Of a stretch of DNA of 26,176 nt, positions 15,005 to 23,182 are shown piece by piece (position 1 is the stretch's first letter; every line of letters starts with the position of its first letter). The position numbers and the translations under genes were made by a program. The notes beneath the pieces are model-generated. The model was not told the origin of the DNA. It saw nothing but the letters and a program-made list of their open reading frames with translations, and searched no databases. Source of the stretch: Sulfurovum sp. (GTDB lineage: Bacteria > Campylobacterota > Campylobacteria > Campylobacterales > Sulfurovaceae); the NCBI GenBank assembly GCA_016744875.1, contig JADGDL010000028.1:273-26448 (forward strand), written 5' to 3'.

Positions 15005-16519
15005 TTAGCTATTACTTCCACGTCCACCATTACGGCTGTCACGACCTCCGCCACTACGGTTACGGTCACCGCCTCCAGAGCGTCCATTTCTTCCATGACG
15101 GCTACGTCCGCCACTGCCACCGCCACCATTCCTGTTTCCACCACGGTAGTTACCACGACCACGGTTACGACCACCGCCGCCACCACCGCCTTGCATAGCA
15201 CGTTGGATGAGAAGTTCTATTTCTTCAAGACCAAGACCAATGTTGTCCTTACCTTTTACAAAATTCTCTTCTTGTACAAGTGAAGCCAGAAGATGCGCGA
15301 TAGTTACAATGTCAAGATCATGTTGAAGTGTTTTAACAAGATTGATAGCATTTTCAGTGACTTTAGTTTCCGAAATTTTAGAAATGAGTGCATCTGCACG
15401 GTTATTTTGTACTTCCATACGTGTGGGGATAACTTGTGAAGCCATTGTTGTACCTACATCTTTTTCGATACGTTTAATAGTTCTAAGTTCATTAGGGCTT
15501 ACTAAAGTGATAGCCTCACCAGACTTACCAGCACGACCAGTACGTCCGATACGGTGCACGTAAGATTCAGAGTCAAAAGGTATATGGTAGTTAAATACAT
15601 GGGTTACATCATTGACATCAAGTCCACGAGCAGCAACATCTGTAGCGATGAAGATGTCTATACCACCTTGTTTAAAGGCACGGATTGTTACTTCTCTTTG
15701 CTTTTGCTCCATATCTCCATGAAGACCAGATACTTTAAACCCTTGTGCAGTCATGTGTGCAACAAGTCTGTCCACTTCTTTTTTCATACGACAGAAGATA
15801 ATACACTTTTCAGGGTTTTTATAGTCGATGAGTCTTACTAAAGCATCATCTCTTTCTTTTTCTTGTACCACATAGTAAAGTTGAGTGATCTTCGTGTTTG
15901 TTTTTTCTGATTTTGTAATAGAAACAGTTTTTGGGTTATCTAAAATTTGCTCTGCTAGTTTACGAATACCCTTTGGCATTGTTGCTGAGAACATAAGTGT
16001 TTGACGTTCTTTTGGAAGGAATGTAAAGATATTTTTGATTTCATCCAAGAAACCCATATCTAACATTTCATCTGCTTCATCCAATATAACAAAACTAGGA
16101 TTAATTTTTATTCTTCCAGACATAAGAAGGTCTTGAAGACGTCCAGGTGTTGCAACAACAATAGAAGCTTGTTTGATACGGTCTATTTGCTTACCATAAG
16201 CTGTACCACCATAAACAGTAGCCGTTTTAAGTCCACTTTTTTGTCCAAAACGGAAAAGCTCATCAGATACTTGCATTGCAAGTTCACGCGTAGGAACAAT
16301 AACAAGCCCCTCTACGCTTCCATCTGCTTTCATCATAGACATTGCTGGAAGTCCAAAAGCTGCAGTTTTACCTGTACCTGTTTGTGCTTGGGCAATGATG
16401 TCATGACCTTCTAATATAATAGGTATGGCATCTTTTTGTACTGGAGATGGCTCTGTAAATCCTGCATCTGTGACAGCAGCTTGTATCGTATCTTTTAGGT
16501 TAAAATCTGTAAATTTCAT
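15005..16519 (-). CDS. DEAD-box RNA helicase with RGG-type tail
   Basis: ATP-dependent RNA helicase of the DEAD-box family (DeaD/CsdA/RhlE group), used in ribosome assembly, RNA decay or cold adaptation. Seen in order: Q-motif Gln28, motif I AQTGTGKT at 45-52, PTRELA, TPGR, DEAD at 147-150, SAT at 178-180, IATDVAARGLD near 291-301 and HRIGRTGR at 322-329. A linker with a helical region follows to about 442, then a Gly/Arg/Asn-rich tail at 443-504 (RGG-like), expected to bind RNA without sequence specificity. The third codon positions and base composition of the tail differ from the neighbours because of GGN and CGN codons. The promoter is about 190 bases upstream, leaving a long leader. The assignment to deaD or rhlE cannot be fixed by eye. 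Confidence 0.93.
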   Translation of the reverse strand: MKFTDFNLKDTIQAAVTDAGFTEPSPVQKDAIPIILEGHDIIAQAQTGTGKTAAFGLPAMSMMKADGSVEGLVIVPTRELAMQVSDELFRFGQKSGLKTATVYGGTAYGKQIDRIKQASIVVATPGRLQDLLMSGRIKINPSFVILDEADEMLDMGFLDEIKNIFTFLPKERQTLMFSATMPKGIRKLAEQILDNPKTVSITKSEKTNTKITQLYYVVQEKERDDALVRLIDYKNPEKCIIFCRMKKEVDRLVAHMTAQGFKVSGLHGDMEQKQREVTIRAFKQGGIDIFIATDVAARGLDVNDVTHVFNYHIPFDSESYVHRIGRTGRAGKSGEAITLVSPNELRTIKRIEKDVGTTMASQVIPTRMEVQNNRADALISKISETKVTENAINLVKTLQHDLDIVTIAHLLASLVQEENFVKGKDNIGLGLEEIELLIQRAMQGGGGGGGRNRGRGNYRGGNRNGGGGSGGRSRHGRNGRSGGGDRNRSGGGRDSRNGGRGSNS

Positions 16520-16716
16520 AGTTATTTCTTTGTGTTAAATTATCGGTGTAATATAGTCTTGTAGTCAATGAATAGTATCAAGAGGTTTAAAACCCTGTTT
16601 TATGCAAACTGATACCAAACTTGTGTCACACGTTCAGACGTGGAAAATAGAGGAGATTATATATCTCGTAAAAGGAGTTCAGTACTCTCTTGCAGAAAAG
16701 TATCGCGATTATAGCA
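16520..16716 (-). promoter_or_regulatory. Promoter and long structured leader of the DEAD-box helicase
   Basis: Minus-strand TGCTATAAT at 16716-16708 is a perfect extended -10. Transcription would start near 16700, giving a leader of about 180 bases. Within it are GAGATATATAATCTC (16667-16653), CACGT/ACGTG (16642-16629), and GTATCA/TGATAC closing a 29-base interior that itself contains GGTTTTAAACC (16615-16575). No small open reading frame with a good ribosome site stands out. Long leaders are common in cold-induced helicase genes; regulation here is inferred. Confidence 0.5.
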
Positions 16717-16904
16717 GAATTTTAGAAAAAAACCTAATTATTATATGAATTTGTTATATTTTTATAAAGTATTTATTATATATTCACATCATATGACCTA
16801 TGTGTATATTTTGCGTAAGACTTAAATGATACAAAATATATACGATATTTTTTTACTAATGTAAATATAATGATATAATAATTATACATTAGGAAATTAT
16901 AACT
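16717..16904 (+). promoter_or_regulatory. Promoter region of the haem-c GGDEF-EAL gene
   Basis: TGATATAAT at 16871-16879 is a perfect extended -10; the start of transcription would be near 16886, 19 bases before the ATG. AGGAAA at 16891-16896 is the ribosome site. Further upstream TATATTTTG (16805-16813) and CAAAATATA (16832-16840) form a 9-bp inverted repeat with an 18-base spacer, a possible regulator site. The rest of the stretch is very AT-rich with no gene. Confidence 0.55.
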
Positions 16905-18959
16905 ATGAATAAAATGAAGTTGTTTACAATATTTTCTCTGTCATTATTTCTCTTTATAGGCTACAGAACATATATACAGTTCAATGATCTTAAAGAAACA
17001 GAAAAGATAATACTTCTCAATGAAAGTCAATCACTTGCAAAATTTGTTTCAGCTTTTCGTCAAACCTATCAGGATGCATTTGTAGATAATCACATTGCCA
17101 TTGATGATAAGATGATCAATTTACTGCCTGTTAAGACGATCTCGGAGATCAGTAAGCGCTTTTCTCATGATGTCAATGGTGAAGTGATCGTACGAACTGT
17201 TTCCGATAGACCTCGAAACAGTGATAATATGGCAAACGATTTTGAGTTAAATGAGATCCAATATTTCAAAGATAACCCCAGTATATCAGATAATTTTGTA
17301 GAAAAAGAGGGGGTATTTAATTATACAAAACCTTTACACATTCAACAATCTTGTTTAAAATGCCATGGTAAACGTGAAGATGCCATACCAAGCATACGCC
17401 AAAGATATGCGACTTCCTATGATTATAAAGTTGGAGATATTCGGGGACTACTAAACATAGAAATCAAAAAAAGAGATATTTTTACTGTACTTTATATGGA
17501 TTTTTTGGAAAAACTTTTGGAAACAATTTTCTTTTATATCCTTTTTATTATTATTATCTATATCCTTATTTATAAAATGCGTAAAAAAGAAGAGGGCTAT
17601 ACACATAAACTTGAACACGCAATTAAAAAAAAGACAAAAAAGATACAAAAACAAAAAGAGGTATTGCATGAACAGGCTTATCATGATGCATTGACCGGTT
17701 TACCAAATCGTGCTCTTTTTCAAGAAAGATTAAAATATGCTGCAAAACATGCCAAAAGATATAAGACAAATATGGCTTTGTTTTTTATTGACCTGGACCA
17801 TTTTAAAGAGATAAATGACTCTCTGGGACATAATATTGGAGATAAACTTCTAATAGAAGTTACAAAACGTTTTAAGTCACATATGCGTGATGATGATACT
17901 TTGTCTCGTTTAGGTGGTGATGAGTTTACTGTCATTATGGAGAACCTCGAAAAGATTCATAATGCTTCGATACTGGCAGAAAAACTTCAAGAGGTTTTAT
18001 CAGATGCTATACATATTGATGGACATACAATTTATGTTACATGTAGTATTGGTATCAGTGCTTATCCACAAGACAGTCAAGATATAGAAAGTTTACTTAA
18101 ATATGCTGATGTTGCAATGTATAAAGCCAAAGAAGAGGGACGTAATAATATCCAGTTCTATTCAGCAGAAATGACAGAATTAGCCCTTGAACGCTTTGAT
18201 ATGCAGACGCATTTACGAAAAGCTTTAATAAATCATGAATTTGTTCTTTATTATCAACCGCAGATAGATGTGAAACGTGGAGATCTTATAGGTGTAGAAG
18301 CATTGATACGTTGGAATCATCCTGAAAAAGGTTTCATCCTCCCTGAAGAGTTTATAGATATTGCTGAAGAGACAGGTATCATCATTGAGATAGATAAATG
18401 GGTGATGGAAACGGCGATGAAACAGATGATTATTTGGAATGAAAAAGGAGTTAAACCAGGTGTATTATCATTGAACCTTTCCATGAGAGAATTAAGAAGT
18501 GATGATTTTGTAGCGGAATTGTCAAAAACAATGCGAGTATTAAAATTTAATCCCCAATGGCTAGAATTGGAAATTACTGAAAGCCAGGTTATGCAAAAAC
18601 CAGAAGATTCTATTATGAAGCTTCAAGAAATTAGTCAAATGGGTGTGGATATTGTGATAGATGATTTTGGTACGGGGTATTCATCTTTAGCATATTTAAA
18701 ACGTTTGCCTGTACATAAAGTGAAGATCGATCAATCATTCATTCACGGTATTCCTCATGATCAGGAAGATCTTGAAATTGTTAAAGCGATCATCGCACTT
18801 TCAAGAAGTTTGAAATTGGAAATTATTGCAGAGGGTGTAGAGACTGAAGAACAGATAAATATTCTTTTTGAATATGGGTGTGAATATATACAAGGATTTT
18901 ACTTTAGTAAGCCTATAGAGGCCAAGGAAATAGAAAAAAAATATTTTAATTTAATATAA
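16905..18959 (+). CDS. Haem-c sensor (DUF3365) GGDEF-EAL c-di-GMP protein
   Basis: Membrane sensor coupling a periplasmic haem to c-di-GMP turnover. Seen: TM helix 1 at about 5-24, a periplasmic region at about 25-200 with one c-type haem motif CLKCH (Cys150, Cys153, His154), consistent with the DUF3365/Tll0287-like fold, TM helix 2 at about 203-224, a basic coiled-coil linker at 225-255, GGDEF at 337-341 with the inhibitory RxxD site intact (Arg328, Asp331), and EAL at 465-467 with EITES, IDDFGTGYSS, KIDQSF, AEGVET and QGFYF all present. Both domains therefore look catalytically competent, with product-inhibited synthesis. The haem could sense redox state, NO or another small ligand; which one cannot be told. 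It has its own extended -10 and converges on the SQR-family gene. Confidence 0.93.
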   Translation: MNKMKLFTIFSLSLFLFIGYRTYIQFNDLKETEKIILLNESQSLAKFVSAFRQTYQDAFVDNHIAIDDKMINLLPVKTISEISKRFSHDVNGEVIVRTVSDRPRNSDNMANDFELNEIQYFKDNPSISDNFVEKEGVFNYTKPLHIQQSCLKCHGKREDAIPSIRQRYATSYDYKVGDIRGLLNIEIKKRDIFTVLYMDFLEKLLETIFFYILFIIIIYILIYKMRKKEEGYTHKLEHAIKKKTKKIQKQKEVLHEQAYHDALTGLPNRALFQERLKYAAKHAKRYKTNMALFFIDLDHFKEINDSLGHNIGDKLLIEVTKRFKSHMRDDDTLSRLGGDEFTVIMENLEKIHNASILAEKLQEVLSDAIHIDGHTIYVTCSIGISAYPQDSQDIESLLKYADVAMYKAKEEGRNNIQFYSAEMTELALERFDMQTHLRKALINHEFVLYYQPQIDVKRGDLIGVEALIRWNHPEKGFILPEEFIDIAEETGIIIEIDKWVMETAMKQMIIWNEKGVKPGVLSLNLSMRELRSDDFVAELSKTMRVLKFNPQWLELEITESQVMQKPEDSIMKLQEISQMGVDIVIDDFGTGYSSLAYLKRLPVHKVKIDQSFIHGIPHDQEDLEIVKAIIALSRSLKLEIIAEGVETEEQINILFEYGCEYIQGFYFSKPIEAKEIEKKYFNLI

Positions 18960-18977
18960 ATAGTTTTATATGATAAC

Positions 18978-19003
18978 TCAGGCTTTAGATATGTAAAGCC
19001 TGA
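18978..19003. terminator. Perfect 10-bp hairpin between convergent genes
   Basis: TCAGGCTTTA (18978-18987) and TAAAGCCTGA (18994-19003) pair perfectly around a six-base loop. It lies 19 bases after the GGDEF-EAL stop and 64 bases past the stop of the SQR-family gene. There is no clean T-run on either side, but position between convergent genes and stem quality make a bidirectional terminator the best reading. Confidence 0.6.
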
Positions 19004-19066
19004 CATCTTCGTATCTTATACATGTATATCAATGAGAATACCTAATCCTTATACTATAACTAATTT

Positions 19067-20536
19067 CTAAAACCATCCTCTCAACATAAGATACCAATAC
19101 ATAGGTTTCAATTGATAGAGGTCAAATACCCACCATACCCATCGTGGTTCTTCAGGGTTCAAGAAAGGTATCGTTGGTGCATAACCATCATAGTTAAATT
19201 CTGCCATCATAACTTTACCATAGCCAGTTTTGATCGGACATACAGTATACCCATCAAACTTTTCTTTAAGTGGTTTACCTTCCAATGCAGATACCAAGTT
19301 AGCTACGACAACTGGACCCTGGTGTCTTGCTGATCCTCCTGTTCTACATATTGGAATACCACACACATCACCAATACCAAATATATTTTTGTATCTCCTG
19401 TGTTGCATTGAATACGAATCTACTTCCAACCAACCTTTTGCCGTACCTTTTTGCCAACCCAAAGAAGCATCAACTAAAGCTTGAGATGGTCCCATAGGTG
19501 GGACTATATGAATAAAGTCATACTTCATATCAACCAATCTTTTTTTATCGATCATGGTATGCTCTTCAAGGTCCTCATCGTACTCACCTTGTTCTTCGTA
19601 TGCCTCTTCAAAAGTTGCTATTTTATTTTTAACATCTATAGCAACAAGATTATGATTAAATTTATTGGTAACCGTGTCATACTCTTTTTGCACTTTTTCC
19701 AATGATGCTGCAATCCCAGGGTATTTAAAGAGTTTTGCACTATTCGTTGCATAAATATAATTAGCCCCTAGATCATCTTTTTTCAAATGGTCTGCACTAA
19801 GGTAGAGTATTTTTTGTGGTGCTCCTCCACATTTAATAGAGGTATTTGGACTTGTATATATAGCTGTTGGTTTTTTGCCTGAAGCAGCAGCTGCCTTTAG
19901 TTCTTCAAACCAATCCCAAGTTACTTCACCACCCTTTGCGGTACCTTCCTCAAAGTTGCTCAAATATACACTGGAGATACCATTTTTACCAATATCGTCT
20001 TCTGTAAGACCTTTTATCCAATCGTAATGGTATTCCATTCCTGTTGCAACAACCATAAAGTCATATGCTACTTCCTCACCTGCACGTGTAGTTACTTTAC
20101 TGTTATCCGGGTCAAAAGAAGCTACTTCATCTTTAATCCAGTTAACATCATCAGCGATAAAATCTTTATTGTCTTTAACGATATCATCCAAGGTATAAAG
20201 CCCTGCAGCCATAAAAACCTGTCCTGGCTGATAGAGGTGTATTTCATTTGGTGCAATGATCGTAATGTCAGCATTTGGTAAAGCACTATGCAGTCTTGCG
20301 AGTGCCATTATCCCTCCTGCTCCTGCACCTACAACTAAAATCTTCGCCTTCTTTTTACTTTTAATACTACCTGCTTTTGCTTGGGCAGCTTCTAAAGAAG
20401 AAGGTATGCCCATAACACTGGCTGCTCCGCCAATACCTAGCATTTTGAGGGCAGTTCTTCTACTTACTTCATTATTATTTTCATTCTGCAAGATTTCTAT
20501 CAGTGGTTTACTATGCTCAATTTTTTTATTCTTCAT
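19067..20536 (-). CDS. Tat-exported sulfide:quinone oxidoreductase-family flavoprotein
   Basis: FAD-dependent oxidoreductase of the SQR/flavocytochrome c sulfide dehydrogenase family, which oxidises sulfide and passes electrons to quinone or cytochrome. Seen: a twin-arginine signal SRRTALKMLGIGG (Arg26, Arg27), the FAD-binding VVGAGAGG at about 68-75, VVATGMEY at about 162-169, SIKCGGAPQK with Cys236, the second FAD segment FGIGDVCGIP with Cys392, plus Cys397 and Cys433, and a C-terminal Trp/Tyr-rich amphipathic segment (WVWWVFDLYQLKPMYWYLM) suited to membrane attachment. Cys236 and Cys392 match the two redox cysteines near the flavin; the third cysteine of type I SQR has no obvious counterpart. 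AAGGAAA precedes the ATG. The long n-region before the Arg pair is unusual. SQR subtype is unresolved; a related flavoprotein function cannot be excluded. Confidence 0.85.
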   Translation of the reverse strand: MKNKKIEHSKPLIEILQNENNNEVSRRTALKMLGIGGAASVMGIPSSLEAAQAKAGSIKSKKKAKILVVGAGAGGIMALARLHSALPNADITIIAPNEIHLYQPGQVFMAAGLYTLDDIVKDNKDFIADDVNWIKDEVASFDPDNSKVTTRAGEEVAYDFMVVATGMEYHYDWIKGLTEDDIGKNGISSVYLSNFEEGTAKGGEVTWDWFEELKAAAASGKKPTAIYTSPNTSIKCGGAPQKILYLSADHLKKDDLGANYIYATNSAKLFKYPGIAASLEKVQKEYDTVTNKFNHNLVAIDVKNKIATFEEAYEEQGEYDEDLEEHTMIDKKRLVDMKYDFIHIVPPMGPSQALVDASLGWQKGTAKGWLEVDSYSMQHRRYKNIFGIGDVCGIPICRTGGSARHQGPVVVANLVSALEGKPLKEKFDGYTVCPIKTGYGKVMMAEFNYDGYAPTIPFLNPEEPRWVWWVFDLYQLKPMYWYLMLRGWF

Positions 20537-20839
20537 TTGTTTTCCTTTTGATATATTTTGCTTATGTCAATCATAAATATAATTATAAGAGTACATTATA
20601 TTTTAAAATATTATACCCTAATAATTTAATATTTTTTTACAAAAAATCGACGTAATAAATAATACGGATACCAAAATTTTAATGTTCAGAGGAGAGGGTA
20701 AGGTTAGTATACCCATGTATAATTTGAGTATTAGCGGTAAAGATGAGCAGTGGCAAAATCTTGCCTCTCACTCAAATAAGTAAAGGCACTTTGGCTTTCT
20801 ATCAATGATAAATAGTAGGTAGGGTCATATTTTTCATGA
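20537..20839. other. Gene-free stretch between SQR-family gene and thiI
   Basis: No convincing gene. 20537-20640 is very AT-rich and holds the promoter of the SQR-family gene; TATAAT on the minus strand at 20600-20595 is a candidate -10. A small plus-strand open frame of 33 codons (20682-20783) lacks a ribosome site and is not called. GGCAA (20752-20756) and TTGCC (20761-20765) form a short hairpin that may help end thiI transcription on the minus strand, but no T-run follows. Confidence 0.4.
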
Positions 20840-22300
20840 CTATTCGGGTCTATATACCCTTACATTTTTGACATCTTGTGTATCCCGTAAGTATTGGGCA
20901 TGCAGTTGACTCATGATACCTTTTTCACAATAGAGGAGATACTCTTTATCTTGTGCTAACTTCTTGAACTCTGTTTTGAGTTTATGGAATGGTATCTTGA
21001 TGCTTTTGTATGCTGTCTCTATACAGTCATCTTCAGCACGTATATCTATAACGATGTAATTGTCAGTTAGATCATGTATGACCTCTATAGGTGCTGCATT
21101 GGTTACATCATCTATGATCTCATCTACATAGATGTGTTGTGCATCATTAACCGCAATATCGAGTACTTCATAATTAAAACGTTGTGCTTCTCTTTCCATA
21201 CGTTTGTAAGAACCGTGTATGATGGGGTTTTTAGAGATTACACCACAGTACTCCGGCATATTTTCTGCAAAGTATCGTGTGCCTATATGTGACGCTATAT
21301 CTATGATCTCCGGTTTATTCATCGTGGCTAGTGGTCTAATGACCAGTTTGTTTGTCACCTGGTCTATGAGTGCAAGGTTTCGTAAGGTCTGTGAGCTTAC
21401 CTGTGCAACACTTTCACCCGTAACCAGTGCATCTATCTCAAGAGCATTAGCAACTTTCTCTGAAGCAATGAGCATAAGACGTTTAAGTGTCACACCCATG
21501 TAGGGTTCAGCAGTTGAGCGAAATATCTCTTCAACCACATCATCAAAAGGCACAGAGATGAACTTTACTCGATGTGAAGCACCAAATTTCTGCCATAAGT
21601 AGAGTGCTACCTGTTTGACACCTATCTCATGTGCTGCGCCACCAAGGTTAAAGAATATAAAGTGTGTTTTTATACCACGTTTCATAGTAAGGTAGGAAGC
21701 AACGGTAGAGTCAAAACCTCCTGACATAAGAGAGAGTACATCTCCTTGTGTACCTATCGGGAAACCAGCTAAACCTTTATATTTTTTGGTGATGATGTTC
21801 AGTTGATTGTTGATAAGCTCTATACGTATAGTCACTTCAGGGTTATGAAGGTCTACACCCTTAGCCTCGGAATGTGCTAAAGTATATCCGCCTACGGTTT
21901 GTTCTATCTGTGTAGATCTAAAAGGGTGTGAACCTGAACGTTTTGCACGTACAACAAAGGTTTTGTCTTTGACCGAGTTTGCGCTTACTTCACATACCTG
22001 TGTTTTGATGTCATCTAAAGTCTCCATGTTATTAAACTGAAGTGCTTCTAAGACCTGTTCAATGCCTGGAGTATCCAGTAGGGTACGGCGTACTTTATCT
22101 ACTACTTCAATGGGTGTGACCACTTCTATTTTGTCATTGAATTTTTTAACAAACATCTCTTCATGGAAAGGCGTTAAGAGTTTAAGAAGATTGTTATAAA
22201 GTTGTCCAACCATTTGTCGTTTTGCAGATGATCCCTTTACCATTATTTCGGGGAAGAGTTTGAGGATGAATTTTTGTGTTTGTATCGTTGTAGTTTCCAC
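20840..22300 (-). CDS. thiI: tRNA 4-thiouridine synthase ThiI with rhodanese domain
   Basis: Activates U8 of tRNA with ATP and transfers sulfur from a persulfide to make 4-thiouridine; in gamma-proteobacteria it also serves thiamine thiazole synthesis. Seen: N-terminal ferredoxin-like and THUMP region at about 10-170, PP-loop SGGFDST at 193-199, MPEYCGVIS with Cys352 (equivalent of E. coli Cys344), and a C-terminal rhodanese domain at about 405-486 with the persulfide cysteine Cys458 in LLYCEKGIMSQ. Length is 486 against about 482 in E. coli, so this is the long, rhodanese-bearing form. The start codon is GTG at 22300 with AAGG eight bases upstream. It has its own extended -10 just behind the SUF operon, so it is linked to SUF in sulfur trafficking by position but not necessarily by transcript. 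Confidence 0.95.
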   Translation of the reverse strand: METTTIQTQKFILKLFPEIMVKGSSAKRQMVGQLYNNLLKLLTPFHEEMFVKKFNDKIEVVTPIEVVDKVRRTLLDTPGIEQVLEALQFNNMETLDDIKTQVCEVSANSVKDKTFVVRAKRSGSHPFRSTQIEQTVGGYTLAHSEAKGVDLHNPEVTIRIELINNQLNIITKKYKGLAGFPIGTQGDVLSLMSGGFDSTVASYLTMKRGIKTHFIFFNLGGAAHEIGVKQVALYLWQKFGASHRVKFISVPFDDVVEEIFRSTAEPYMGVTLKRLMLIASEKVANALEIDALVTGESVAQVSSQTLRNLALIDQVTNKLVIRPLATMNKPEIIDIASHIGTRYFAENMPEYCGVISKNPIIHGSYKRMEREAQRFNYEVLDIAVNDAQHIYVDEIIDDVTNAAPIEVIHDLTDNYIVIDIRAEDDCIETAYKSIKIPFHKLKTEFKKLAQDKEYLLYCEKGIMSQLHAQYLRDTQDVKNVRVYRPE

Positions 22301-22330
22301 TTATAGAGCCTTAGGTCATAAATAAGTAGA

Positions 22331-22339
22331 ATTATAGCA
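22331..22339 (-). promoter_or_regulatory. Extended -10 promoter of thiI
   Basis: Minus-strand TGCTATAAT, identical to the extended -10 of the DEAD-box helicase gene. It lies 31-39 bases before the thiI GTG, giving a leader of about 25 bases. A small dyad GGTTA-GAG-TAACC at 22351-22363 overlaps the stop of the upstream gene and may weakly end the SUF transcript. Confidence 0.6.
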
Positions 22340-22352
22340 TAAGAGGGTGAGG

Positions 22353-22754
22353 TTAGAGTAACCCCATCGCCAATTTGGCATCATCAGTCATACTGTCTTG
22401 ACCCCAAGGTGGATCAAATACGATTTCAACATCTAGGTCTTCAAGACCCTCTTGACGAGCAACAATACTTTTAACCAGATCAATGATCACTTGTGAGAAT
22501 GAACATGTAGCAGATGTGAGTGTCATAGTAATTTTAGCTTTTTTCATCATAGAGACTTCATCTGTCCAAGTGTCAATGTTATAGATGAGCCCCAAGTCAT
22601 AGATATTAACAGGAAGTTCAGGATCATAGATCTCTTTAAGATGCGCAATGATCTTCTCTGTCATCTCGTCATCTGTAGGCTGGGAGTCAATAAACTTTTG
22701 TTTTTCAGCAGCCATTTTATCGTTGATGCTTTGTTTTTCAGTTTCATTACTCAT
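22353..22754 (-). CDS. DUF59/SufT-like Fe-S assembly factor
   Basis: MIP18/DUF59-family protein; relatives (SufT, PaaD, yeast Cia2) help mature Fe-S proteins. Seen: a charged N-terminal extension of about 30 residues, DPELPVNIYDLGLIY at 44-58, and LTSATCSFS with Cys84 at the position of the conserved family cysteine, then FDPPWGQDSMTDDAKLAMG at the C-terminus. In many relatives the cysteine is followed by proline; here it is followed by serine. AAGGAG precedes the ATG at good spacing. Its ATG overlaps the TGA of sufE (ATGA), so it is translationally coupled as the last gene of the SUF operon. Confidence 0.88.
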   Translation of the reverse strand: MSNETEKQSINDKMAAEKQKFIDSQPTDDEMTEKIIAHLKEIYDPELPVNIYDLGLIYNIDTWTDEVSMMKKAKITMTLTSATCSFSQVIIDLVKSIVARQEGLEDLDVEIVFDPPWGQDSMTDDAKLAMGLL

Positions 22755-23182
22755 GAATTATCTCCTTGTGCTTTACATTTTTGGGCGTAGCCATAGACCA
22801 TATTTAAAAATGCCTCTAAACTTTGCTGACGTACAGGTGAAAGTAATTCTACCACACCCATATCATGGAGTTTAGCAGGATCAAATGAGAGTATCTCATC
22901 CACTGGTCTGTTGGCAAAAATGTCTAGTAAAAGAGTGAGCATTCCTTTTGCCATTTCTGACGTACCTTCTCCACGTAAAATAAGATTACCATCTTTACAT
23001 TCGCCCATAAGCCATGCATCACTTGCACAGCCATGTACATATGTAGCATCATTTTTCTCTTCTTCTGGAAGTGTGGTGTGACGTTTACCCAAATCAAATA
23101 TATATTCTAATTTATCATTATTTGTAGGGAAGAGTTCAAAATCTTCTTTGTATCTTGCTACAGTTTCTTCCATATTCATCAT
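22751..23182 (-). CDS. sufE: SufE-like sulfur acceptor protein
   Basis: Accepts persulfide sulfur from a cysteine desulfurase and delivers it to the SufBCD scaffold. Seen: DKLEYIFDLGKRH at 23-35, the active-site loop VHGCASDAWL with Cys52, and a C-terminal SPVRQQSLEAFLNMVY helix. Length of 143 residues is normal. It begins on the base after the sufD stop (TAG then ATGATG) with AAAGGA upstream; several adjacent Met codons make the exact start uncertain by up to three residues. It overlaps the DUF59 gene by four bases. Its desulfurase partner SufS is not in the visible part of the operon. Confidence 0.93.
   Translation of the reverse strand: MMNMEETVARYKEDFELFPTNNDKLEYIFDLGKRHTTLPEEEKNDATYVHGCASDAWLMGECKDGNLILRGEGTSEMAKGMLTLLLDIFANRPVDEILSFDPAKLHDMGVVELLSPVRQQSLEAFLNMVYGYAQKCKAQGDNS

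Noticed and set aside
14977..15283. Open frames in other frames and strand across the Gly/Arg tail of the helicase
   Set aside because: They are low-complexity shadows of GGN/CGN codons (runs of Val, Ala or Thr) inside a clear helicase gene.
16520..16904. tRNA, small RNA or riboswitch in the helicase/GGDEF gap
   Set aside because: No cloverleaf, no intrinsic terminator and no known riboswitch core could be seen; only promoters and leader stems are supported.
20682..20783. 33-codon plus-strand open frame between the SQR-family gene and thiI
   Set aside because: No ribosome site, no recognisable family, and short enough to be chance; kept only as a note in the intergenic entry.
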